A DNA stretch of 64,000 nt from assembly GCA_907163375.1 (NCBI GenBank), contig CAJQUW010009333.1, positions 1-64,000 of the forward strand, read 5' to 3'. The translations under genes were made by a program, and so were the position numbers. Positions 35,501 to 47,500 of the stretch are shown here, one piece after another. The notes under the pieces are model-generated. The model worked only from the letters and a program-made list of their open reading frames with translations. It was not told the origin of the DNA and did no database searches. Position 1 is the first letter of the stretch; the number at the start of each line of letters is the position of its first letter. Origin of the DNA: Prostheceraeus crozeri (Eukaryota; Platyhelminthes; Polycladida; Euryleptidae).

Positions 35501-38500
35501 CTGTCTCCGTGGCACAGTGGTTACGTGCTTGGCCTTGTCAGCTGCCGGTCCTGAGGTCGAGCCCCGAAGGTGTCATTGGAAGTCGTGAGGAAAGGCATCC
35601 TGTCTCCGTGGCACAGTGGTTAAGTCCTTGGCCTTGTGAGCTGCCGGTCCTGAGGTCGAGCCCCGAAGGTGTCATTCGAAGTCGTGAGGAAAGGCATCCT
35701 GTCTCCGTGGCACAGTGGTTAAGTGCTTGGCCTTGTCAGCTGCCGGTCCTGAGGTCGAGCCCCGAAGGTGTCATTGGAAGTCGTGAGGAAAGGCATCCTG
35801 TCTCCGTGGCACAGTGGTTAAGTCCTTGGCCTTGTGAGCTGCCGGTCCTGAGGTCGAGGCCCCGAAGGTGTCATTGGAAGTCGTGAGGAAAGGCATCCTG
35901 TCTCCGTGGCACAGTGGTTACGTGCTTGGCCTGGTGAGCTGCCGGTCCTGAGGTCGAGCCCCAAAGGTGTCATTGGAAGTCGTGAGGAAGGGTATCTGGA
36001 CTAAAAGATCATAACCATCCAGATAAAAGTCTGACTGTGTCAGGATCGTCCAAGCCTCCACGATCGGGGACTAGTGAAGCTAAACCATCAGTTATTCATT
36101 TATTATGATTTCAAACCGAAAAAAGTCTATTCTGCATCAATACGGTACAAAAGAAAGGTAAAGGAAAGTTACTTTGAAATTCGGCTGCCGGACCCAGTTA
36201 GGCAGCATCAAAGTATTGCTTATTTACATTGTACTCATGACTTGAACTTCTATGCGTATTCATAATAGAATAGTCGCTAGAAATTCGTATATTGAACATT
36301 CAGATTGGTTATAACTTCATGGCTTGGGAAGATTGAAAAATGTGAAATATTATGTTATTTTTGATTAGGTTCTACCGTCATTAGAGGATCATCGCAGGCA
36401 TAGAAGTATTGAGAAAACATTTCACAAATTCAAAGTTCACACTACATGGATGAGATATCTGAAGATAGAAATGTGAGTATGCGATAGGAAGTAATGAGCT
36501 GAATTTTTCTAAACGAATCGCGACGAGGCAAGTTGAATTCTGCTTGAGATTTCATTTAGTAGATCAACTTTTACCACAACATCTCAAATTGAATTTGACT
36601 TATTCAGATACTGAATTTTCAGTAGACTTGTGAGAAGTATCTACTAATTTCTTCAATTTATTCGTATTATTGAATATTTATTGAATTGTACAAAGTATGT
36701 CTTATGTCACAATATATTTGTCTACAACTTTCATATATGCACTCTATCGATCCTCAACATGTTGCTTTAGTTACTCGCAAATTGTCGCATACGCACATTT
36801 CTGTCTCCTGATATTTCTTAAAGGCAATGATTTTTCTGTGAAATATGAACGTTGAATTTGTGAAATGCTTGCTCAAGTCTTCTCTGTCTGAATTCAATGA
36901 AAAATGAAAAAAATTATCAACTGATTGAACAGCACTTCCAATTCAGATTTCTCAGTTTGTCTCCAGCTTCTGTGTCTGCGCGACTGAACGTCCTAGCGAC
37001 GTTACTGTTCCAGCTCTCTGTATTCCTTGCATTCTACGGAGAATCTATTTTACAAAATGTCACTGACTTGAAAACCACAGTGCTAGTCATACGGCGCTTT
37101 GCCCGTTCTTTAGCGCATGTACAAGGAAATAACAAATGTGAACTGACTGACGGAGCGTGCAGACTGTCGCTTCACCTTTGTTGTCATTCCCGTGTACATA
37201 TCAAGGCCGCGTGATAACCACCGTGGTCTCCAATTTCTTATTTACGGTAGAATTAGCGAAGATGTCAGCAAATGGTTTTTCTGAAACTGCAGCTATTTCC
37301 ATAGGATTAAAATGCATTTCGCGGAGGGATTGTCTAGATTGTCTAGCTTCAGTGTCAGTTGCTAGTGGTATTACCCTGGAAAGAGACACAGACAATGTCA
37401 AGCTCTCCCGACCTAACACCTGCTATCTCTCGATACTAATCATCGGACGGATTTGCAACACTGACACGCGCAATGATCTCAATTCTTAGAATCTGAAGGA
37501 TTCGGGACATTTTGAAGGCATTCACTAAAATACTATTAAAGACCATTCGACCGATGTCCCTATATCCTTTATCGGCAAAGGCGCTAAAGCATCAGGAAAG
37601 GTAAAGACCCGTTCTTCACGGGCCGGTCTGCAATTCCCTGTCGGTCGTGTGCACCGTTTCTTGAAGAAAGGAAACTATGGTGAGCGTATTGGTGCCGGTG
37701 CACCAGTCTACCTCGCTCCTGTCATGGAATACCTTGCAACTGAGGTCCTCGAGTTAGCAGGTAACGCTGCTCGTGACAACCACCGATCTCGTATCATCCC
37801 ACGTCACCTTCAGCTTGCTGTCCGCAATGACGAAGAATTGAACAGACTACTGACCGGAGTCACCATCGTCCTATATCCACCGATGTTTTCTTCTTTCTCT
37901 CTACTTAGTAGGATTCCGTGTGTGGCTGACACAGTGCCATTTGTCCTCCCCCTTTACTTCTGCAGTATTGGTCCATATCAAAGGAGATTCATGGTACAAT
38001 ACATAGAGTAAATATACCGGTATTGGGTAGAATAGCAAGTCATGGCATCGAGTGAATCCCCCAAATTGTTTACATTTTACATGTTATTTAATGAAATCAC
38101 CCAGTACCCATGTGAGATATGCACTTCTGGAGAAATCTACACGGATTTGACTGATCATGATAGCAATACAGAAGAAGGAATAGCATTTTACAGATCCTCA
38201 GTGTCATGGCAAACACAGAAAGGCAATGTCTATTATATTAGCAATCCGTTAGGCGACTGCCTCAATGCTCAGCCTTAGAAATAAGAGTAATGTCTACAGC
38301 GTGATCATATCACAAACTATCTGCCATTGAAAGAGCAAGATATCATGATCAAATAAGCTGATTATAATTAACTACGAAAGATGTAAATGGGTCAGCAATA
38401 TTATTCAGATTCAAGAAACTTTTTTTTTCTTTTACGTCATTCCTCCCCATAACTGGGGCTTGGACGGTGATGACATAGTCAGACTTATGGAGCGTTGTAG

Positions 38501-41500
38501 CCCTTTTAGTCCGGATGCCCTTCCTGCCGACTTCCAATGACACCTTCGGGGCTCGACCTCTCGACCAAAAGATCGCCAGGCCAAACACTTAACCACTGTG
38601 CAACGGAGACCACAACGGATTCAAGAAATGAATAACATAGATTTAGTGAATCACCGATGAAAACTGAAAAGCTTGAAATTTCAGTCAACAAACACAACAA
38701 GATCTCAACTTTTCCATGAAGACTTGCGTTATAATGCGGTTCATCAAATTTCCCTGGTAATCAGGTTAATTTCTGTTTGATAAAGACACCTGCCAGTAAA
38801 TGTTCATTCCACAGAATTAGACAGGTCGTCTCTTCTTCCGTTTGACTAGAAGGGAAGCATTGCAACATGTAACGTAAATGAAATGGCACAATCTCCTGAC
38901 TAAATACCATAGCAATCGAACAATGAGCAGCCAGTTCAACATTAAACACGCCAAATTGTACGAAGTTTCAGTGACTGTTATCAACCGGATCACACATCAA
39001 AGAGACACAGACGATGTCAAGTTCTACAGAGAAGTTTGTGAACGTTTTTTCATGCGCCTGCTAACTTTTTTAATAATGATCGGAAGGGCCAACATTATCG
39101 AGAAAACTTTTGCGCAATGATCTGAATTCTTCGAATCTGAAGGAATCGTGGTGATCGGAGCATTTTGATGGAATTCAGAGCAATCCGCAAGCGAAGCACG
39201 ACTATTTTTCCTATCTCTGTAAGGTATTAAAAATTTCTTTTTGTCCACTTAATAGTTTCCTGCATGTGCCATCTGTTTGAATCAGTTTGCACTTCTAGCA
39301 AAGTGATACGATTAAACAATCTAATTCTGTGTTTCATTCATTTTGATATCCAGTAAGTTTCATACTATAGAAGTACCAAATCACTAGTATATTAACACAG
39401 GAACAACTTCCAAAATTTTAGCTTCATGAAAATTGATCAAGTATTTTTTGGACCAGAGGAAAAGGAACGCAATCCCCGCAAAAATTGAATCTCTTGTAAT
39501 AAAAGTGTTCACTACCTGCTGACATTTTTGAGTCGACACTACTATAAACCAAATAAATCAGTCGATCCTTGTATCCGGAATGAAAGCGTGATGAAAATAA
39601 CCTTCTGGGGATATTTAATTGATTAATGTGGAATGGAAAAGGTGCACTTACGATTGTTTCATCGCATGGCAACCTCATTTCCCTGCGCAGGATGTTTTGT
39701 CTATTGATAATGGTTTCTCTGAACATATTTCACGATGGAGTTGCCAGAGAATGGTTCCCTACCTTTTCTCGATACCGAAGTTTTCATGGAGGATAATAGT
39801 TTTCATAACAGATTATATATAAAGGGTATACACAGCGGTACACTATATCTATGGGATTCTCTTTTTCCTATCTCAGTAAAAAGAGCAGCAATTTTGGGTG
39901 AATTACGGAGGGCTGAGGCCAGATCCACAAACAAAGAATCTGAGAACTATTCAAAGAATCTTGTTACAAACAGACTGAAAAGAAATGGATACCCTACAAA
40001 ATATTTGAGAAAAATTCAACGCCAGTTTCATGGAAAAGTTATGACCGCAATGATAAAATTTATATTCGGTGTCCTTTTATTGATGAAACCACAAAACGTA
40101 AAATGATCAATCCCGTTAAACGCAGTGTATTACCAGAATTTGCTTCTCTGTATTTTGATTCAGGCAAATCATTGAAGAGAACTTTCCACCCTCCGAAACA
40201 AAATATCCAATGCCATGATAACTGCACAAGTTGCAAATTGAACGATACATGTAACTAGTGTCATATATAAAATCGTATGCAATACATGCGTTGCTATTTA
40301 CATTGGCGAGTCAGCCCGTTGCATCAAGTCATGGGATAAAAGCTCGCAGCCTATTTCATGGACGATACTGCATCGTGGATTGAATATTACCCAAATGAGA
40401 CTCACGTTAGAAAGCTATGATGTTTCTCTTTTATCTGTACTCAAAGTTTGTTTAAATAGGCCCATCCTTAACCACTCTCTGCTTTGCTTATTGTAACCTT
40501 GACAAAGCCGCAAGGCGAAATATTGGTTATCAAAATATCATAATATATCATTTTAGTATCCACAGAAGATTATTTTTTCATCATACTACTATATACTTGC
40601 TCTATAGTACTACATATATCGTGTGTGAACTTTCAAATGGTGGCATTCATTTGCTCAAACTCATTAATCTTCATACTGTTAATAGCAATTCAAAATTTAA
40701 AGTAATCGCAATGAACCCAATTTTGACTGATTTTTTATTGTGGTGTCAAGTGAAGGTCTCCGTGGCACAGTGGTTAAGTGCTTGGCCAAGCGATCTTTTG
40801 GTCCAGAGGTCGAGCCCCGAAGGTGTCATTGGAAGTCGGCAGGAAGGGCATCCGGACTAAAAGTACTACAACGCTCCATAAGTCTGACTATGTCAGCACC
40901 GGCCAAGCCCTAAGTATCGGAAGTAGTGACGTAAAAGTTTCATCATTTTGACATTTTTGAAGTTATGCTGAACATAAATAATGAAAGATTCAGTAGGCAC
41001 TCCAAAATGCATCTTTGAAAGGGTTTTCTGTCAATCTAAGTAACTTCAGCTGCGATAATAAAGAGGAAGTAAGGACGATTTGCAGATACCGTGCACTGTA
41101 AACTACCAAATGAAGCAAATTTCGCTTCAAAACCAACTCATCGAAAAATTAGTAATTCTTTCCAAATGAAGGTGGCTTGGCTTTTTTGCTAGCAGACCGT
41201 GTTCATCTGGTAGCATCCGCCTGGATGAACTCCGACGGTCTGGTAGGTAATTTCCAGATTATCTGATAGCCTTGGTCTTAAACTTCAGTAGATCCTTCCA
41301 TATAAGTTTGTAGTGAATACTACTTATAAATGAGCTGAGCAGTAGTTGATTTACTACATACATGTATTTTTGAGAGGAAGTGATAATCTAATCACTTCTA
41401 CACAACCCCTAAAATGCTCAGCTCCATTGACTGAAATGACTAAAATCATTTGGATTGAAAATTTCTTCATTGCAACCACATTCATTTATGTATCTCAAGC

Positions 41501-44500
41501 ATAATCATTTTTGACTTTATGAGTTATAAATGCATTATCATTTCAGATTAATTATGAAGTTAATTTCAAATGCACAATGCATATTGTTCATAGTTGTGTA
41601 CTTAATGATTAAATACAAAATCTATTAGACTTCCCTTTACTATAATCGAATTCAATATTGTAAGGTTGACTCTTAAATATCGACACCTTGCTACCTATAA
41701 CGCAGTAAAAAGTAACATGTAACTGTTTGAATATTCATGCGATTAGAAAAAATGAAGCATTTGGTAGAAGCTACACAGACTTGTTAGCTTTGCTGCCAGG
41801 CAGTAAAAACGCTACCAGATGAAGGGAAATATAGCATTTGATATCGACCATTTCATCGGTTTGGTCGCGTACGATTTTCCGTGTAGATAATGACAGGAAA
41901 ATGAGTGCTCGCCTACCTTCTCCAGCTGATTGCGTATTTCGATGATTGACTGGTTGAGAACCGCATTTTCTCTCACGAGTGTAGAGGAATCGTCGGATAA
42001 CTTTGAGCGAAGGAATCGATCATTTTCCGCATTCATTTCTGCTTCCTTCAGTTTCTGTCGTAGGACCCGAACTTCTTCTCTCAGCTCCTGTTTCGCTTGT
42101 TCTGCCAGTCTGGCAGTGTTGTTGAAATATCTGTCTTCCGCCTCACGCAGCCTTGCTTCTGTCTGCATTAATTCTGACCGCTTCTCACCCAAGGCCAACT
42201 CCGTCGCCTTCGTCTGGTCCATTTGTGACTCCAACTGACCACGCAGTGCTGATACCTACAAGGAGATTTCAGAGCTAATTCCCATCATGTCAAAGCTTCG
42301 TCAAAAACAACACAAAGATTTGATAAAATACTAAAGAAAGATTCAGTTATCACTTTAGCTAGTAATGTATGAGGTCAGTGTGATAGAAGTTTATACAGAA
42401 ATGTACTAAGTTAACTTATTTGACTCTACAATCTTTAGACGCTATCTACTAGATATTCCCAGACAGGATTCAAAAATCATAGAATTTTACTAGAAAGGAG
42501 AAAATGAGCGTAATTTGTAACGCTGATTGAGAAGTGTAGCTCGCCGAAAGAGCCATTACTCAAAATCCGAAGTATTAGTATGTCAAAAGCTTAATCAATC
42601 TTATTTTCTTCATCATTAACCAACAAAAAGATTTTTAACTAAATTATATTCAAGAAAAATTAGCGAACTGTGTTTAGGTGAAGTATTTATCAACTTCTAC
42701 AATTTCTTCTTCTATTATTATTGAACAGATTGACAATATTATTGCAATAGATATCGTCCAGTGATGAAAAATAACTTAATTTAAAAATTAAATAATTAAT
42801 ATTAATAATGATTTAAAATATTGTCCACTGATTTATTAATTTATTCATTAGTAGCTTTTAAATAGTTTTGTTCTGCAGATTGCGAAGATAAATTCTATTT
42901 GGAAATCTCTTGTACGCCTCTCCAGAGGGTTCCTTATAGTCCGGGAGCTAGCGCGAACTTGTGCAGAGAACGAGGTAGTACATAAAACTTTCACACATCT
43001 CTAACCTTCCGCAAAACTTTCCGTCTGCCGGATCAGATCATTTGCTTTTCAGAAATAGAGAAGATAACAAAATGCGATGTATTTCCAATGACAAAATTGT
43101 GACACCTACGGTGTTACCTTCATTGTTTCGAGTTTTTGCTCATAAAAAATAAACAAATTGGTATTTTGTTGAACTGGTTATTATAGAAATCATCTACAGA
43201 TTATGATCTTTCAAATGAGCTATCATTTAGTGACAGAGGATGAAGTAAAGTGTACAAACAGACACTATTTGTTAGAGGATATCAACAATTTTCCTGAAAT
43301 TTCTATGTTAAAATTTGCAGTTACACCAACGAAAAGTGTCTGTTTGTACATTTTACTTCATCGTAGCTCCAACAAAGCTTACGATCTGACAAAGCAAGGA
43401 TTACAACACATGTCTAAGACTATGATTACTCATTTTTCCTGATCTGACTGTAATTGTCATTTAATCCATAGCTTTTTAAAAAACAAAATGACGAAATTTC
43501 AAACTGGTCACTTCAGCGAGAATTATGTCTGCTGCATAAATTACATTGCCTGAAAAGGCTGCGATCGTCAGTCATTGTTTCTAGCTTGGGAAGGTAGAGG
43601 CGAAAAAATAGATCACTTTTTGATACACATTTTTTCATTATTTTTTTTTTGATAAATTTTATGTTTTTTCAATATATCGCAAATTTCAAAAATGATCCAT
43701 TTTCGCCTTGTTCTTTCCAAGCTAGAAACAAATTACAATATTTGGACTATCAACACTTCAACACCCGAAACTTACTTTTGTTTCAGCAGCTTTCAAACTG
43801 ATTAGATTTCTGCTGTGATCGTCTTTTACTTCATTGATCTGCATTTGTTTCTTCGAACATTCTCGCTCTAACGCATCTTTATCTCTCTTGATTTGAACAA
43901 CTTCATCCATCAACATTTTCTTCTCTCGTGTATGATTGCCTGAAAAATAGTAAAGTCAATGAATATCCACTTCTGGATTATCTTGAGAGAGAGAGAGTTA
44001 CTCTGTTCAGGACTACTGTACTCGTGTGAACAGCTGCTTAGAATGGCAGGTGGCGATAGGTTAGATAAGAGCTATATCTCAGAGGCACTGCTTCCAGGCG
44101 TCCTTCTTCGAGCCTCTTCTTCAACAAAGCCTGACATCTACTCCTTTTCTGCCTCAAGAAATCACCAGCCTTGACAATAGTGAGCCAACATGAAGACCGG
44201 GGACTCTTTGACTTGTTATTATTGAATTTATGGCATGGTCTGTGTACCTTGGACGATGTTTTTACAACGTCTTTTGCATTGATGTGATCATGCTCTGATA
44301 GTGCTTTAGTCAAGTTTTTGTTGCTTTCATTCTTGTTTTTTGCAGCTATCTGATATTCGTATAATTTACTCTCTGAATTCTGTAATTTTAATGTTCTGTT
44401 TACATAATCATCTAAAATCTTGTTTTGCCGTAATCATGTTTTGATTGGTTGGATAATTCTTGTTAGATTTAACACATTATCAGAGCATTTTGTACTTCTT

Positions 44501-47500
44501 TTGTGTAGCAAATCACATATTATCTGAGTATACATGTAATATACAATGTTGTTAATGATACGAAAAACAAAGCTGTGAGCCATTTAATGACTTCTCCATT
44601 AACAGAACTGCAAAAGGCATTTCCAATTTACCTCTGGAATTCGATATATAGCCATGTTTTTCGAAATATTGATAAAATAAACAAGAAAGATTCCTTTTCG
44701 CATTGATTTGAAGGGGTTTCGGCCCTAGAGGAGGTTAAATCTGATCCGTTTGGTTGAGGTTGCAGACTCCTGCATTATAGGAATTGAACTTTACACGCAA
44801 TTATTCAATACGTGAACTTCAATCGTCCTATTCTTGAGACAAACTCTCAAATATTTAGTCCATATTCAAAACGTGACATCAAACGATTTCAACGTGTGCA
44901 GAGATATTTTACTCGACAAATTTGTAAAAATGTGGCACTTCGTACACCGATTGCGATCACCGACTAAAACTGTTGTTTATTGCTCCTCTTTGGAAGATAA
45001 CTACTATGTTGGCCCTTTGCTTCCTTTACAAAGCCTTCCACATTTTCATAGACTTTGACTTTGATAAATTCTTTATTTCCGTCCCCTTTTCTCACTGTAC
45101 ACGTAGTGTTACCAATAATCCGCTTCAACTAGCTCCCCGCATTTTCCCAAAACGTCATTCATTATTTGAGAAATTTCTTTGTTTTCGTGTTTGCAAGGTT
45201 TGGAACAAATTACCTTTGTCGTGTGTCTTGCCTCCGTCAATTTTTGCTTTCAAAAAATGTGTAAAGAATGAATTTTAATGGTGTTATTGTGACGAGAGAA
45301 ATCATTTTTACGCTCGTCTGTGAGAGCTACCGCCGATGGCCATGACTGGCTTTTCTGCAAATTACTTTGCGGAATAAATTGATCTTATCTTGTATTAATG
45401 GATGTGCATTACACTCAACACAAAAACTTAATTTTTTCATTTGAAAATTTAGATAATCATTTACACAGCTGAAGGCGCTTAAATAGAATCCTCCACTTAA
45501 TTGAATCAATTTGCACCGGAATCAGTATCTTTTATTTTCATTTACAATGAAATTTCATTGCTTCTATCATTAGCAGTCTCTTTTTTGAATCACATTCTTG
45601 TCACAATGATAGATGAACACAGACTCTCTGTCACAGACTACTGACGTTGAAGCTTCATCAGAGCTACATATGATTTTTGCTACTTTTTTTGCTGCTGTGT
45701 CGGTATCCATTAAAGGGAATTAAATTCACAGAAATTTTGCAGAATTCGAGTCAGGAAGACATCACATTTCACTCTGATAGCAAAACATAGAAGTACAAGA
45801 AATGTAAATAATCACATCTAACTTCGGTAGGTCCACCCTCTGCCTCAACTGAATCTACAATGCGCCTTGGCATTGAGCAGTCAGTCGTTTACATGACTAT
45901 TTCATCTCAAAGCCAAAGAATCTACAGTGAATCTGCATGTGTTATTTCATTTCAATTGAATCAGTAGAAGTTTGCCAGATACGCCAAGGGGGTCCACTGG
46001 ACCCCCTCAGGTCTCAGAGGGTGTAGAAATTCCATCACAAAATTTTTGTAATTAGATGAAAAATGATTTCGAACATGTCCACGATGGTGTATAAAGAGTG
46101 AAAGTCATTTATTCATTGTTTGCATCATGCTCGTACATGTGCGTTACGTTAGAAGATCGCAAAATGTGAATATTTTGCTTTCGCACATGATCTCGCGTGA
46201 CTGGTTGGCCTATATGAACAACTCGACATAAATCGATGTCCGAAATGAAATCTATCACTATATTCATAGTTGAGCACCAAAAACTGATTGATGACAAACT
46301 TTTCACAGTAGTAATGATAAGTTTGAGATCTCCACAGCTGTTTTTGGTTATACAAGTACAGCAATTTTGACTCATTTTAGGTCTATTTCTGATAGCTTTA
46401 GATAAATTTGAAGGAATGTACAAATGGAAAGGATTAGCTGCATCAATTGAATCAATTTCATCAAAATCAACTATCTGAGGCTTTATGGTAACACAAAATA
46501 TCGTAAAGCCGCCTCCTAGTACAAATGATGCTGTACTAAATGTGGTTGACCTACAAAAACACCATATTTTCGCACGTGTTTACTGAGAAGGCTGAAAGTC
46601 ACTCAAGGGATTCACCTTGATTATTATTGATTATTCACCTTGGTTATTCACCTGCTACACGCAAACATCATTGTTTTACTTAAAATCAGCTTTCCTAATG
46701 TTTTGATATCGATTTTAAGCAGGTAAACTAAGAATATGTTAAAGGGGTCCACTGGACCCCCCTCAGGTCTCAGAGGGTGTGAAAAAGCTCAGGTCTCTGA
46801 GGGTTAATGATTACTGAATAGTTGCGTAATGGTTAATGACCGAAGAGGCAACTTATTCACAACCCACAGCCCTCAAGTCAAACCTTCACTTGGTCATTGT
46901 TAAGTCCTAACAGATGCATAAAGAAGAAATTCCTGAGCAGACTTCGCTGCTTACCTGCGTAAAATAATTACCTACTTCGTAGAATTTGTTAACTTGAAGA
47001 CAAGGAAAGCCTTACAATATCATGCATTATATGGTAAGTTTTTGTCAATCCATTATTCAACAGAACTATTTGTCGTAGTAATTCTCCTAATAGCCCCTTC
47101 CACATGAAAACCTATGGGTTGGCTTATGAGAGCTTTTTTTTCTGGTAGAAATATGCATGGTCAGCGTCACGGAGTGATTCTTTCATAGATCAGAACGGGT
47201 CTTACTTGTCTCTTCCCCCATGCGTTCTGTCAAATGTTTGATATTCGAATTCAGACTGTCAATGTTCGATTCTTTCCGATACAATTCCAGTTCTTGAGTG
47301 TCAATTTTTGTTTGCAAGTCCTGGAATGTGAGTAAATAACAGTTGTATCATTAAATGATGATCTAGATATCATTTGAACTTACTTTCAGTCTTGCCAACA
47401 TGTTTTCGGCCTCGGCTGTCATTCGTGGATGCATTTCAGTTGCTTTGGTTGCTTGTTGGCGCGTGAAATGTTTTGGTCAAGGAAATTTATTGACTTTTAT

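Noticed and set aside
35212-35886. 224-codon repeat protein
   Set aside because: The frame follows the 99-bp period of the tandem SINE head and breaks where one G is inserted.
35203-36000. Cluster of functional tRNA genes
   Set aside because: Box-like motifs are present but the cloverleaf arms are not complete and the B box is one base short; it matches the SINE head elsewhere.
43940-44313. Extra exon of the coiled-coil gene at 44038-44313
   Set aside because: Exon 5 to exon 6 already joins in phase, and this frame has no splice sites that keep it.
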